A stretch of DNA of 64,000 nt from Winogradskyella costae (GTDB lineage: Bacteria > Bacteroidota > Bacteroidia > Flavobacteriales > Flavobacteriaceae), in assembly GCF_013403865.1 (NCBI RefSeq), contig NZ_JABFDK010000001.1, positions 1,550,001 to 1,614,000 on the forward strand, written 5' to 3'. A program made the position numbers and the translations under genes. A model generated the notes under the pieces. It had not been told where the DNA came from, did not search any database, and was given only the letters and a program-made list of their open reading frames with translations. This document shows positions 1 through 9,873 of the stretch, piece by piece (within the stretch, counting starts at the first letter, position 1; every line of letters starts with the position of its first letter).

Positions 1-42
1 CTTATATATTAAAGACTTAAATTTAAATATTAACCGCTACTT

Positions 43-2667
43 ATGATAAAAAAATACATTTACTTAGTTCTTTTACTACTGTTATCAGTTTCTTATTCAT
101 TTGGTCAAAGTGACTTAAAATCTTCAGAATACGGAATCTTGATAATTGATTATTTAAAAGCTAACAAATCAGAATTCGATTTTAAAGATAAAGACTTAGA
201 AAACCCTGTAATAAACAATGCATATTATTCTGAAAATACTGCAGTAACACATGTTTATTTAAATCAAACTTATCAAGATATCAGACTTTTTAATGCTATA
301 TCTAGCCTCGCTATTAAAGATGGTGAGGTATCTTATTTCGCTAATAGGTTTCTAAATAATATAGCTTCTAAAGTTAATTCTGTAGTGCCAGTCTACTCTC
401 CTAATGCTACTATTCTTAAAGTTGCACAACAATTTCAATTAGGGAAAGTGAAAAATATGCAGGAGTTAGAACATAACGGTAATCAGTATGTGTTTTCTAA
501 TTCAGGAATTTCAACACAAAATATAAAAGTTGAATTGGTTTTTGTAGCACAAAAAGATAACTTAATATTGGCATGGGATTTTATTATATACACGAATGAT
601 ACTAAGCATTGGTGGAGTGTTAGGGTAGATGCAATGACCAATGAGATCATCGAGTTTAATGATTTAATTTTAACCTGTACTTTTAATAAAGAACACGACC
701 ATTTCAAGCACACCAAACAACAAGATTTTACGAATCTAATGTTTACTTCTAATTCTGTTTTAGTTGATGGTTCTAATTATAATGTTTTTCCGCTTCCATT
801 AGAGAGCCCAAATCATGGTTCTAGACAAATTATTACAGAGCCTGCTAATTCTAACGCTTCACCATTTGGATGGCACGATAATAATGGATTTCCTGGTGCA
901 GATTATACTATTGCAAGAGGTAATAATGTTTGGGCAAAGGACGATATTAGAGGTAATGATGCTATTAATAGTTTTTCTCCAGAAGGTACTGCATCATTAA
1001 ACTTTGATTTTCCATTGGATTTCGATTTGTCACCATTAGATTACCAGGAAGCCGCTATCACCAATTTATTTTATATGAATAATATGATGCATGATATTTG
1101 GTTTAATCATGGTTTCGATGAGAGTTCGGGGAATTTTCAAACAACTAATTACAGTAATCAAGGAAATGGTAACGATTTTGTTTTCGCCGATGCCCAAGAT
1201 GGAAGCAGTTTTAATAATGCTAATTTTGGTACACCTCCAGATGGTATTAACCCACGCATGCAAATGTTTTTATGGTCGCCACCAGGCGTTGCTACAAATG
1301 AACGTGTTGCAATAGAGAATGGAAGTTTAACAGGAGAGTATGATGCTATTGGTGCTTCTTTTGGAGCCCTATTAACGGCAGTGCCTGTAACCTCTAATTT
1401 AATAAGAGCTATTGATACTTCTGCAGATATTTTAAATGCTTGTGAAACCATTATTAATCCTGCTCAGCTTAATGGAAATATAGCAATATTAAGACGTGGG
1501 ATATGTGAGTTTGGAGCAAAAGTTTTAGCAGTAGAGAATGCTGGTGCGATTGGTGTCATCGTTGTCAACAATGTGACTGGTGCTGCCATTGAAATGGGAC
1601 CAGGAACGGATGGAGATTTAGTATCTATACCTTCAGTAATGGTTACACAAGATGTTGGAGAAGCACTCATTACAGCATTAACTAATGGCGAAAACATTAC
1701 AGCGAGTTTAGTAGGGCCAGATTTAACTGATTTTATTGATGGTGGATTTGATAATGGAATTATAGCTCACGAATATGGTCATGGTATTTCTAATAGATTA
1801 GCAGGAGGTCCGTCTGCTGCTGGTTGTCTACAAAACAATGAGCAGATGGGAGAAGGTTGGTCAGATTGGTTTGCATTGATGGTTACTCTGAAAGCATCAG
1901 ACCTTCCTACAGATGGAAGAGGAATAGGAACATTTGCCATTAGTGAACCAATTACAGGTGGTGGTATTAGACCTGCACGTTATAATACTGATTTTGCAGA
2001 TAATGGATTTACATATAATGCATCAAATACACTTTCTCAACCCCATGGTATTGGTTTTGTTTGGGCAACGACATTATGGGATTTAACTTGGGCTTATATA
2101 GATAAATATGGTTTCGATTCTGATCTATATAATGGAAATGGTGGTAATAATAAAGTGATGAGCTTAGTTATTAATGGTTTAAAATTACAACCCTGTAATT
2201 CTGGATTTGTAGATGGTAGAGATGCAATTTTGGCAGCGGATAGATTAAGTACAGGAGGTGTTGATCAGTGTTTAATTTGGGAAGTATTTGCTGCTAGAGG
2301 TTTAGGTGTAAATGCAGAACAAGGAGATGCAGATTCTCGTAATGATCAAATAGAAGATTTTACAATGCCAATAAGTAGTACTCCGTCATTAAGTAATTGT
2401 TCGGCTTTAAGTGTTCTTGAATTTGATAAGGCCAATCTTAGTATTTATCCAAATCCTACGGAAACTGAGTTGTCAATTACATCCGGTAATACTCTGGGTA
2501 AAGTTGATATTAGTATCGTTGATATTAATGGTAGAGTTGTTTATGAAACACAAAAAGAATCATTTACGAGTCTTACTATAGATACTAGTGGATTACAGAC
2601 AGGATTATATATTTTAAGAATTATAGGTGTTAATATTAGCTACAATGAAAAAATAATAAAGAAGTAA
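43..2667 (+). CDS. Secreted M36 (fungalysin) metallopeptidase with T9SS sorting domain
   Basis: Predicted extracellular zinc endopeptidase of family M36. A signal peptide covers about residues 1-21. A fungalysin/thermolysin-type propeptide region follows (about 30-210). The catalytic domain carries HEYGH at residues 576-580 and the downstream glutamate ligand in GEGWSDW (E604). A protease-associated (PA) domain is inserted ahead of the zinc site at about 460-560. The last 75 residues or so form a T9SS type A sorting domain ending in KIIKK, so the protein is probably exported through the type IX system and then cleaved. At 874 residues it is a normal size for Bacteroidetes M36 enzymes with this architecture. 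It is the first gene in the window and stands alone, 24 bp before tadA. A nutritional role in degrading protein outside the cell is inference. Confidence 0.93.
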   Translation: MIKKYIYLVLLLLLSVSYSFGQSDLKSSEYGILIIDYLKANKSEFDFKDKDLENPVINNAYYSENTAVTHVYLNQTYQDIRLFNAISSLAIKDGEVSYFANRFLNNIASKVNSVVPVYSPNATILKVAQQFQLGKVKNMQELEHNGNQYVFSNSGISTQNIKVELVFVAQKDNLILAWDFIIYTNDTKHWWSVRVDAMTNEIIEFNDLILTCTFNKEHDHFKHTKQQDFTNLMFTSNSVLVDGSNYNVFPLPLESPNHGSRQIITEPANSNASPFGWHDNNGFPGADYTIARGNNVWAKDDIRGNDAINSFSPEGTASLNFDFPLDFDLSPLDYQEAAITNLFYMNNMMHDIWFNHGFDESSGNFQTTNYSNQGNGNDFVFADAQDGSSFNNANFGTPPDGINPRMQMFLWSPPGVATNERVAIENGSLTGEYDAIGASFGALLTAVPVTSNLIRAIDTSADILNACETIINPAQLNGNIAILRRGICEFGAKVLAVENAGAIGVIVVNNVTGAAIEMGPGTDGDLVSIPSVMVTQDVGEALITALTNGENITASLVGPDLTDFIDGGFDNGIIAHEYGHGISNRLAGGPSAAGCLQNNEQMGEGWSDWFALMVTLKASDLPTDGRGIGTFAISEPITGGGIRPARYNTDFADNGFTYNASNTLSQPHGIGFVWATTLWDLTWAYIDKYGFDSDLYNGNGGNNKVMSLVINGLKLQPCNSGFVDGRDAILAADRLSTGGVDQCLIWEVFAARGLGVNAEQGDADSRNDQIEDFTMPISSTPSLSNCSALSVLEFDKANLSIYPNPTETELSITSGNTLGKVDISIVDINGRVVYETQKESFTSLTIDTSGLQTGLYILRIIGVNISYNEKIIKK

Positions 2668-2691
2668 TGTATATTTATTTTTTAAATTTTT

Positions 2692-3141
2692 ATGATAAAC
2701 CCATTTGATGATACTTATTTTATGAAAAAAGCACTTCAGGAAGCTGAGGCTGCTTTTGAAAAAGGTGAAATACCTGTTGGCGCAGTAATTGTAGTAGAAG
2801 ATAGAATCATTGCAAGAACACACAATCTAACAGAATTACTAAATGATGTTACAGCACATGCCGAAATGCAAGCTATTACTTCTGCTGCTAATTTTTTAGG
2901 TGGAAAATATCTGAATCAATGCACGCTGTATGTCACCTTGGAGCCTTGCCAAATGTGTGCTGGTGCATTGTATTGGAGTCAGATTTCTAAGATTGTGTAT
3001 GGTGCTCCAGACGAACAAAGAGGTTTTAAAACAATGGGAACACAACTGCATCCCAAAACAGAAGTGGTTAGTGGAGTATTAGCAAAAGAAGCTTCTGCTT
3101 TGATAAAACGCTTTTTCATCGAAAAGCGTAGTTTGAATTAA
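2692..3141 (+). CDS. tadA: tRNA-specific adenosine deaminase TadA
   Basis: Zinc-dependent deaminase of the cytidine deaminase superfamily. TadA converts A34 to inosine in tRNA-Arg(ACG), acting in the cytoplasm. The zinc-binding and catalytic residues are visible: H56-A-E58 and P85-C86-x-x-C89. The length of 149 residues is typical. The start ATG fits the family N-terminus, which begins with a short helix containing FMKKALQEA. A guanine deaminase or other nucleoside deaminase would look similar, but the CQMCAGAL form of the second motif favours TadA. It is not obviously co-transcribed with its neighbours. Confidence 0.88.
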   Translation: MINPFDDTYFMKKALQEAEAAFEKGEIPVGAVIVVEDRIIARTHNLTELLNDVTAHAEMQAITSAANFLGGKYLNQCTLYVTLEPCQMCAGALYWSQISKIVYGAPDEQRGFKTMGTQLHPKTEVVSGVLAKEASALIKRFFIEKRSLN

Positions 3142-3172
3142 GTAAATTTTAGATTTCAAATAGCGACTAATT

Positions 3173-3637
3173 ATGAAAACACAAACTTTAATACTTTTGT
3201 TAGTATCTGTTTTGAGTTGTAAAAGCAACAAAATCCAAGAGCATGATTCTAAAATAAAAAATTCAGAATTTAACTTAATAGCTAAAGGTGATCTCTATGG
3301 AGCAGGGGGTGAAGGTATTGCTAAACAAAATGCTGTTATAGAAAATCAGAGTGATTGGGAGCTTTTAATGACTCAAATGAACACAACAAATAATGTTTCG
3401 GATAGTTTTAAAGAAACGGAAATTGACTTTTCAAAATATGCTATTATCGCAGTGTTTAGTAGTGTTAAAGGAAACGGAGGTAATAGTATAGAGTTAGAGA
3501 TTTCTACTTCCTCGGAACATAATACAGTTGTTGCTGTGACGTATGTTAGTTCTACAGGATATGCGACTAATGTAATGACACAGCCATTTTATATTGCTAA
3601 GATTGCTAAGACAAAGTTGCCAATTCTTTTTCAGTAG
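3173..3637 (+). CDS. PrcB C-terminal-domain-like lipoprotein
   Basis: Small predicted lipoprotein of 154 residues. The N-terminus is a signal sequence with a lipobox ending at Cys16 (SVLSC). The rest resembles the C-terminal domain of the protease-complex subunit PrcB family: a GxGGEG-type turn, the segment DFSKYAIIAVFSSVKGNGG, and a beta-rich end. PrcB was first described in the dentilisin complex of Treponema, but most Bacteroidetes homologues have no known role. No protease partner lies next to it other than the unrelated M36 gene upstream. Family assignment is by recognition of the sequence pattern only. Confidence 0.6.
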   Translation: MKTQTLILLLVSVLSCKSNKIQEHDSKIKNSEFNLIAKGDLYGAGGEGIAKQNAVIENQSDWELLMTQMNTTNNVSDSFKETEIDFSKYAIIAVFSSVKGNGGNSIELEISTSSEHNTVVAVTYVSSTGYATNVMTQPFYIAKIAKTKLPILFQ

Positions 3638-3692
3638 AGCATGAGATCAATTCTCTAAAATATTTTGAATAAGTCGCAACTTAAAATTAATG

Positions 3693-3723
3693 CAAAAAAA
3701 AACGCCCAACCATTGGTTGAGCG
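3693..3723 (-). terminator. Rho-independent terminator of the cold-shock gene
   Basis: The arms at 3703-3709 and 3717-3723 form a stem with one wobble pair, roughly CGCTCAACC/GGTTGGGCG on the minus strand. A run of T follows on the minus strand (A run at 3693-3702 on the plus strand). It lies 23 bp after the stop of the minus-strand cold-shock gene. Confidence 0.85.
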
Positions 3724-3745
3724 TTGAAACTTGTAAGATATATAC

Positions 3746-3937
3746 TTATAATACCTGCACGTTAGCAGCTACTAAACCTTTTCTTCCTTCTTCTTCGTCG
3801 TACTCTACGGTGTCACCTTCGCGTAATTCTACGCCATTAAGGTTTGATACGTGTACGAAGATGTCTTTTCCTGTTTCTTCGTTGGTAATGAATCCAAATC
3901 CTTTTGAATCATTAAAAAATTTAACTGTTCCAGTCAT
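3746..3937 (-). CDS. Cold-shock domain protein (CspA family)
   Basis: Single-domain cold-shock protein of 63 residues that should bind single-stranded RNA/DNA as an RNA chaperone. RNP1 is KGFGFI at residues 12-17 and RNP2 is DIFVHV at 25-30. The length matches the usual Bacteroidetes Csp. It is monocistronic, with its own terminator at 3693-3723. The 110 bp upstream (3938-4048) is a very AT-rich stretch with a near-consensus -7 box (TATCTTTA on the minus strand) and probably holds a long 5' leader, as is common for csp genes. Cold induction cannot be judged from sequence. Confidence 0.95.
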   Translation of the reverse strand: MTGTVKFFNDSKGFGFITNEETGKDIFVHVSNLNGVELREGDTVEYDEEEGRKGLVAANVQVL

Positions 3938-4048
3938 TATAATATAAATAAAAATTAAAGTGTAAAGATAAAATAAAAATAAAACCCTATGTTAAGAAAT
4001 TGTTTTTTTTTGAATTATTACTTCAATCAAAGGAGATAATCTAAAACG

Positions 4049-4294
4049 TTAGTTTATAGAATCTCGTTGATTTTCACGCATCTTATCAAGGTTTTCTTTA
4101 GTGAGCATATAGTCTTTCACATCTTTATCTTTCCATCTGTAATAAGAAAATAGGGGGAATACTACAAAGAACAATCCAAGAACTCCAAAACCAATTAGTT
4201 TTTGTGAGTATTCCAGCGCGAACACTAAACCGCAAACGATACTTGTAAATGACGCTAAAAAAGCAATAAATGTGATAATTTTTATGGGTTTCAT
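4049..4294 (-). CDS. Small two-helix membrane protein, unknown function
   Basis: An 81-residue hypothetical protein. Two hydrophobic segments at about 5-27 and 34-51 are followed by a basic and charged tail (YYRWKDKDVKDYMLTKENLDKMRENQR). It starts 34 bp after the stop of the CLC gene upstream on the same strand, so it may be the last gene of that unit. I do not recognise a family. Coding status is supported by the length, the start just downstream of the CLC gene and the clear membrane-protein composition. Confidence 0.7.
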   Translation of the reverse strand: MKPIKIITFIAFLASFTSIVCGLVFALEYSQKLIGFGVLGLFFVVFPLFSYYRWKDKDVKDYMLTKENLDKMRENQRDSIN

Positions 4295-4328
4295 AAAAGC
4301 AAATTTTTCAATATACCTAATAATAGGT

Positions 4329-6131
4329 TTAAGATGTAAAGTTAATTAATTCGGTACGATATGCCGTTAATAGTTTAGATTTTGAAACAAAGCCATAATA
4401 TTTATTATCTTTAATTACGGGAAGATTCCAAGCTTTTGAGTCTTGAAACTTTTTCATTACGATATGCATAGCATCCTTTTCATAAATAATATAATCTGGT
4501 GCTTGATGCATAAAGGTTTCTACGGTTGTCGATTCATATAAACTTTGATCAAACATTACAGAGCGAATATCGTCTAGCAGAATAATACCGACAAACATAT
4601 CGTTAGAATCCGTAACAGGAAATAAATTTCTACTCGATTTTGAAACCCCTTTTTTTAGCATCTCACCTAGGCTCATTTCGGGATGTAAGGCAATAAAATC
4701 TTTTTCTATAACAGAATCTAATGTCATTACCGTTAGAACACTTTGATCTTTATCGTGCGTTAAAAGATCTCCACGCTCTGCTAATTCTTTGGTATAAATG
4801 GTGTGTTCCATATAATTCTTAGTAATCATATATGAAATTGCCACCGTGATCATCAGAGGTAAAAATAGAATATAACCCCCTGTAATTTCAGCAATTAAAA
4901 ATATAGCCGTTAATGGTGCATGGATTACACCAGCAATTAACCCTGCCATACCAATGAGTGTAAAGTTCGATTCAGATACTTGGTGTCCAAATCCAATGTT
5001 GTTAATTATTTTAGCCACAACATTACCTAGGGCACTTCCCATTACCATAGTGGGTACAATAACTCCACCAACACCTCCAGCAGCAAAAGTGGTCGTCATT
5101 GCAATAGCTTTAAATATGGTAAAACCGATGAGCAACACAATAACTACCCAAATATTATCCGTGTATTTGTCAAACGGATTAGAGCCAAGTGCGTGTAGAT
5201 AGTTGCCTTCAAATAAATCTTTGGTAAAACTTAAACCTTCACCATGAAGTGGTGGAATAAAATACAACATAATACCAATAGCGATTCCGCCTACTAAAAG
5301 TTTTGTAAACTTGGTTTTAAATCGGTCGAAAAAAGCATAAATAGCAAAATACATTTTGGTGAAATAGATGGATGCGATACCTGTTCCTAACCCTAAAATC
5401 ATATAAAAAGCCGTATCTCTTGGGTTGAATTTTTCTGTGACATTAAAGTTAAAAAGCAACTCATCGCCTAAGAAAAAATAAGAGGTTAAGACAGAAGATA
5501 TTGAGGCTATCAATAAAGGTAATAATGATGCAAAGGTGAGATCTAAACTGAAAATTTCTACAGCCAAAACAATCGCGGCAATTGGGGATTTAAACATAGA
5601 TGCCACAGCCGCAGCGGTCGCACAAGCAATAAGAAGTGTCCTGGTTTTTTTATCGACATGTAAAATCCGACTTAAATTAGAGCTTAATGCAGAGCCAGAG
5701 GTTATTGCAGGTCCTAGTAACCCAACAGACCCACCAAATCCAACGGTTAACGGTGCCATAATTAACGGATGATAGATAAGTTTATAAGATAAAAGTCCTT
5801 TTTGCCTTAATAAAGAATAGAGTAGTGAAGGTATTGCACGTTTTATATACGGAGGAATCGTCGGTGTCATTCCTTGGTTAAACATATACTTTGTTAATAG
5901 ATATACCAAGAACAATCCAATTACAGGCAGTATAAAATAGAGTTGGTTTTGAGAAAAAATAATACCTTCTTCTAATCCAGACTGTATGGCGTAAGTAATG
6001 TTTTTTAGAGTTACGGCAGCAATACCAGTTAATAAGCCAACAGCGATACTTAAAATATAGATAAAGTTCTTTTGCGATATATATTTGTATCGCAATAGCA
6101 GTAATCGTCTTATGAAGTTTTTTGTTGGCAT
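4329..6131 (-). CDS. CLC-family chloride channel with CBS pair, degenerate selectivity filter
   Basis: Inner-membrane CLC protein of 600 residues: a CLC core to about residue 440, then a C-terminal pair of CBS domains ending near FVSKSKLLTAY. It is a clear paralogue of the next gene on the same strand (6203-7993), with the same size and tail. Compared with that paralogue and with E. coli ClcA, filter motifs are changed. The GREGP-type motif is GLLGP, so the external gating glutamate is Leu139. The GSGIP-type motif reads TPTIP, and the GxFxP-type motif reads GVIVP. The internal proton-glutamate position after AVE is also not Glu. These changes suggest a non-coupled or regulatory subunit. Function as a heteromer with its neighbour is inference. 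Confidence 0.9.
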   Translation of the reverse strand: MPTKNFIRRLLLLRYKYISQKNFIYILSIAVGLLTGIAAVTLKNITYAIQSGLEEGIIFSQNQLYFILPVIGLFLVYLLTKYMFNQGMTPTIPPYIKRAIPSLLYSLLRQKGLLSYKLIYHPLIMAPLTVGFGGSVGLLGPAITSGSALSSNLSRILHVDKKTRTLLIACATAAAVASMFKSPIAAIVLAVEIFSLDLTFASLLPLLIASISSVLTSYFFLGDELLFNFNVTEKFNPRDTAFYMILGLGTGIASIYFTKMYFAIYAFFDRFKTKFTKLLVGGIAIGIMLYFIPPLHGEGLSFTKDLFEGNYLHALGSNPFDKYTDNIWVVIVLLIGFTIFKAIAMTTTFAAGGVGGVIVPTMVMGSALGNVVAKIINNIGFGHQVSESNFTLIGMAGLIAGVIHAPLTAIFLIAEITGGYILFLPLMITVAISYMITKNYMEHTIYTKELAERGDLLTHDKDQSVLTVMTLDSVIEKDFIALHPEMSLGEMLKKGVSKSSRNLFPVTDSNDMFVGIILLDDIRSVMFDQSLYESTTVETFMHQAPDYIIYEKDAMHIVMKKFQDSKAWNLPVIKDNKYYGFVSKSKLLTAYRTELINFTS

Positions 6132-6202
6132 AAATTAAAAAAACCTGGTAGTACTACTATTTTGCAATTCAAAACCTTAACTATAAGATTTCTTAACTCA
6201 GG

Positions 6203-7993
6203 TTAAGATGTAAAATTAATTAATTCTCTCCGGTATGCCGTCAATAATTTTGATTTTGAAATAAATCCAATATAACTACCGTTTTTAACTACTGGCAAAT
6301 TCCAAGCACTACTGTCTTGAAATTTTTTCATAATTACGGTCATTTTATCTGTTTCAATATCGATGATCGCAGGTGGTTTTTGCATCACTTCGATTGCAAA
6401 TACGTTATCGTATAGGGTTTGGTCAAACATTATTGGTCTAATATCATCTAATAAAATTATACCTTTTAAAGTGTTGTCTTCTTCATCTATTACCGGAAAA
6501 ATATTTCGATTCGATTTAATAACGGCTTCTTTTATGATCTCTTCTAATGTCATATTGGTGGTGACATGAATAAAGTTGGTTTCAATAACTTTATTTATAT
6601 CCATTAAAGTTAAAACAGCATGATCTTTATCGTGTGTGATTAATTCCCCTTTTCGAGCCAATTCCATCGTATAAACAGAATACGACACAAAGTATTTTGT
6701 TATTCCAAATGAAATCGCAGCAGTAATCATTAGAGGTATGAATAAGTCATATCCGCCTGTAAGTTCTGCAATTAAAAATATCGCTGTTAAAGGAGCATGA
6801 AGCACTCCTGCTAATAACCCAGCCATCCCAACAAGCGTAAAATTACTTTCTGAAACAGGAGTATTAAATAAGCCACAATTATTAATGACTTTAGCAACGC
6901 AATTCCCCATTATACTTCCCATAAAAAGCGTTGGTCCAAAAATTCCACCAACACCACCAGCACCAAAAGTCAAAGCACTAGCAATAATTTTGAAGAATAC
7001 GAGTCCAGCTAAAAGCGCAATTACAATCCATATATTACTCAGATCTAAATTTAAAAAATTATTGACTAAAGCTTTTTCCGGATTTCCAACAATAAGATTA
7101 TTAATAACATCAAATCCTTCACCATAAAGAGGCGGAATAAAATAAACAAGAATACCAATGGCAATACCACCAACAAGAAGTTTTCTAATTGGTGAGTTTA
7201 GTTTGTCGAATAACTTTTGAACTCTTTCATAAACTTCGGCAAAATAAATAGAGGTAAATGCAGCACAGACTCCTAAAAAAGCATAAAACGGCACATCAGA
7301 AATCCTAAAGTTATCTTCAATTCTAAACGGTAATATCACATCGTTTCCAGAGAAAAAATAGGACGTAATAATAGCTGAAAGAGAAGCTAACAATAAAGGT
7401 AACATAGAGGCAATTGTTAAATCCAAACTAAAGACTTCAATGGCAAAAATTATGGCTGCTATTGGTGCTTTAAATATAGAAGATAACGCTCCGGCTGCGG
7501 CACAACAGATTAACAAGGTTTTGGTTTTTTGGTTCATTCTAAAAAGCCGAGCAATGTTAGAGCCAATAGCGGCTCCTGTTGCAACTGCAGGGCCTTCTAA
7601 TCCTACCGAACCTCCAAAACCAATAGTTAATGGAGCTGTAAGAATAGAACCGAACATTTGATAACCTTTTATAATGCCTTTACGTTTAGAAATGGCATGT
7701 AATGTTGAAGGAATTCCATGACTTACCTTTTCTCTGATCACATATTTTATGATTAAATAAACAAGAGTCAATCCAATTATAGGAAACAAAAAGTAAAAGG
7801 CTTGATGGTAATATTGAACCAATTTACCTTCTAGTAACAGTTGAATATAATGCGTTAATTTTTTTAAAACTACAGCACCAATCCCAGACGTAAACCCAAT
7901 TAAAATACTCAAGAAATATACAAATTGCTTATGCGAGATATGTTTAGCTCGCCATATCAATAGCCTTTTAAATATAGGGTGTTTTGTTTCCAT
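6203..7993 (-). CDS. CLC-family chloride channel/transporter with CBS domains
   Basis: A 596-residue CLC protein with a C-terminal CBS pair. It should move chloride or a related anion across the inner membrane. The canonical features are present: SHGIP near residues 91-95, GLEGP with gating Glu133, and GIFGP later on. The internal glutamate site reads FAIEVF, so the second glutamate of the ClcA EE pair is absent; this makes strict 2:1 chloride/proton coupling uncertain. It is followed after 71 bp by a second, degenerate CLC gene, and preceded after only 48 bp by aspS with a terminator hairpin between. Transcription may therefore be partly read-through from aspS. Confidence 0.93.
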   Translation of the reverse strand: METKHPIFKRLLIWRAKHISHKQFVYFLSILIGFTSGIGAVVLKKLTHYIQLLLEGKLVQYYHQAFYFLFPIIGLTLVYLIIKYVIREKVSHGIPSTLHAISKRKGIIKGYQMFGSILTAPLTIGFGGSVGLEGPAVATGAAIGSNIARLFRMNQKTKTLLICCAAAGALSSIFKAPIAAIIFAIEVFSLDLTIASMLPLLLASLSAIITSYFFSGNDVILPFRIEDNFRISDVPFYAFLGVCAAFTSIYFAEVYERVQKLFDKLNSPIRKLLVGGIAIGILVYFIPPLYGEGFDVINNLIVGNPEKALVNNFLNLDLSNIWIVIALLAGLVFFKIIASALTFGAGGVGGIFGPTLFMGSIMGNCVAKVINNCGLFNTPVSESNFTLVGMAGLLAGVLHAPLTAIFLIAELTGGYDLFIPLMITAAISFGITKYFVSYSVYTMELARKGELITHDKDHAVLTLMDINKVIETNFIHVTTNMTLEEIIKEAVIKSNRNIFPVIDEEDNTLKGIILLDDIRPIMFDQTLYDNVFAIEVMQKPPAIIDIETDKMTVIMKKFQDSSAWNLPVVKNGSYIGFISKSKLLTAYRRELINFTS

Positions 7994-8005
7994 AAAATTA
8001 ATCTA

Positions 8006-8032
8006 TAAAAAAATCCTGCAAGAAGCAGGATT
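8006..8032 (-). terminator. Hairpin terminator/attenuator between aspS and the CLC genes
   Basis: Perfect 8-bp stem AATCCTGC/GCAGGATT (8012-8019 and 8025-8032) with a 5-nt loop, followed on the minus strand by a T run. It lies 9 bp after the aspS stop and only about 13 bp before the CLC start, leaving no room for a normal promoter after it. Confidence 0.8.
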
Positions 8033-8040
8033 GATATTTT

Positions 8041-9795
8041 TTATGATTTTAAATTCAGTTTTAAACTCAACTCTTTTAGTTGATCATCATCAATTGGTGC
8101 AGGCGCATCAATCATCACATCTCTGCCAGAATTGTTTTTAGGGAACGCAATAAAATCTCGTATTGTTTCTTGGCCACCCAAAATCGCAACTAGTCTATCT
8201 AAACCAAAAGCTAAACCTCCATGTGGTGGTGCTCCATATTCAAAAGCATCCATTAAGAATCCGAATTGCGCTTTAGCGTCTTCATCTGAAAACCCAAGAT
8301 GTTTCAACATAATTGCTTGCGTCGCTTTATCGTGAATACGAATAGAACCACCTCCAATTTCGTTACCATTTAATACTAAATCGTAAGCGTTAGCTTTTAC
8401 ATCACCAGGGTTGGTATCCAATAATTCTATTTGTCCAGGTTTTGGAGACGTAAATGGATGGTGCATCGCATGGTAATGACCCGTTTCTTCATCTAATTCT
8501 AATAATGGGAAATCAATAACCCATAGAGGTGCAAATACTTTAGGGTCTCTTAAGCCTAAGCGTGTTGCTAATTCCATACGTAGCGCACTTAATTGTGCTC
8601 TTACTTTATTAGTATCACCAGATAATACGCAAACTAAATCTCCTGGTTTTGCACCAGTGACTTCAGACCATTTTGCTAAATCGTCTTGATCGTAAAATTT
8701 ATCTACTGAAGATTTAAAACTTCCATCGTCATTACAACGCGAATAAATCATGCCTAAAGCCCCAACTTGTGGACGCTTTACCCAATCAATTAGTTTATCA
8801 ATTTCTTTTCTTGTATAACTGTTTCCACCAGGAACTGCGATACCAACGACTAATTCAGCACTGTTGAATACGCCAAATTCTTTATGTTGGGTAACAGCAT
8901 TTAATTCGCCAAACTCCATTCCAAATCTAATGTCTGGTTTATCGTTTCCGTATAAACGCATAGCATCATCATAGAGCATTCTTGGGAATTTTTCAATTTC
9001 AACACCGTTTACTTCTTTTAATAAGTGACGTGTTAAACCTTCAAATACATTTAAAATATCTTCTTGCTCAACAAACGCCATTTCACAATCTATTTGTGTG
9101 AATTCTGGTTGTCTGTCGGCACGTAAATCTTCATCTCTAAAACACTTAACGATCTGGAAATATTTATCCATACCACCAACCATCAATAGTTGTTTGAAAG
9201 TTTGTGGTGATTGTGGAAGCGCGTAAAATTGCCCTTCATTCATACGAGAAGGGACTACAAAATCACGTGCTCCTTCTGGAGTTGATTTAATTAAGTATGG
9301 TGTTTCAACTTCAATAAAACCATCATTTGATAAATAATTTCTAACTTCTTGAGCCACTTTTGCTCTAAAAATTAAACTGTTTTTTACCGGATTACGACGA
9401 ATATCTAAATAGCGATATTTCATACGTAAATCATCCCCACCATCTGTTTTATCTTCAATGGTAAAAGGTGGCACTAAAGAGCTGTTCAAAACAGTTAATT
9501 CTGATACTACAACTTCAATATCACCTGTTGGAATATTAGGGTTTTTTGAAGCCCGTTCAATGACATTACCTTTAACTTGAATAACAAACTCGCGACCCAA
9601 TTTTGAAGCCTTATCCATAATTGCTTTTGGTGTGCGTTCCTCATCAAAATATAATTGTGTGATTCCATAACGATCGCGAAGGTCAATATAAACCATAAAT
9701 CCTTTATCGCGAACACCTTGAACCCATCCTGAAAGTGTAACTTCTGTATTGTTGTGTGATGCTCTTAACTCACCACAATTGTGACTTCTGTACAT
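8041..9795 (-). CDS. aspS: Aspartyl-tRNA synthetase
   Basis: Class IIb aminoacyl-tRNA synthetase charging tRNA-Asp. The 584-residue length is that of bacterial-type AspRS, which carries a GAD insertion domain that archaeal-type enzymes lack. An N-terminal OB fold (anticodon binding) covers roughly residues 1-110. Motif 2 is recognisable as [16 protein letters not shown] from about residue 219, and motif 3 as GLDRL at 531-535 followed by GRDVMID. The start [10 protein letters not shown] is typical of the family. A hairpin terminator follows the stop and the two CLC genes lie downstream on the same strand. Confidence 0.98.
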   Translation of the reverse strand: MYRSHNCGELRASHNNTEVTLSGWVQGVRDKGFMVYIDLRDRYGITQLYFDEERTPKAIMDKASKLGREFVIQVKGNVIERASKNPNIPTGDIEVVVSELTVLNSSLVPPFTIEDKTDGGDDLRMKYRYLDIRRNPVKNSLIFRAKVAQEVRNYLSNDGFIEVETPYLIKSTPEGARDFVVPSRMNEGQFYALPQSPQTFKQLLMVGGMDKYFQIVKCFRDEDLRADRQPEFTQIDCEMAFVEQEDILNVFEGLTRHLLKEVNGVEIEKFPRMLYDDAMRLYGNDKPDIRFGMEFGELNAVTQHKEFGVFNSAELVVGIAVPGGNSYTRKEIDKLIDWVKRPQVGALGMIYSRCNDDGSFKSSVDKFYDQDDLAKWSEVTGAKPGDLVCVLSGDTNKVRAQLSALRMELATRLGLRDPKVFAPLWVIDFPLLELDEETGHYHAMHHPFTSPKPGQIELLDTNPGDVKANAYDLVLNGNEIGGGSIRIHDKATQAIMLKHLGFSDEDAKAQFGFLMDAFEYGAPPHGGLAFGLDRLVAILGGQETIRDFIAFPKNNSGRDVMIDAPAPIDDDQLKELSLKLNLKS

Positions 9796-9821
9796 AGATT
9801 TTTATTAGAATTGCAAAAGTA

Positions 9822-9851
9822 AAAAATCCGAAGTTAAGACTTCGGATTTTT
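9822..9851 (-). terminator. Terminator after the RND efflux operon
   Basis: The stem AAAAATCCGAAG/CTTCGGATTTTT has 12 perfect pairs and a 6-nt loop. It is flanked by A and T runs. It lies between aspS (start at 9795) and the end of the efflux permease gene (9874), just downstream of the permease stop on the minus strand. The T run serves the minus-strand transcript. Confidence 0.85.
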
Positions 9852-9873
9852 CTATTTAAATAATGAATTTCAA

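Noticed and set aside
1158-1451. Antisense open frame of 97 codons inside the M36 protease gene
   Set aside because: The opposite strand is a well-supported protease domain with zinc motif context; the antisense product has no recognisable features and is a shadow frame.
3108-3129. Perfect hairpin ACGCTTTT/AAAAGCGT at the end of tadA
   Set aside because: It lies inside the coding sequence, ends before the stop and has no T run after it, so I do not call it a terminator.
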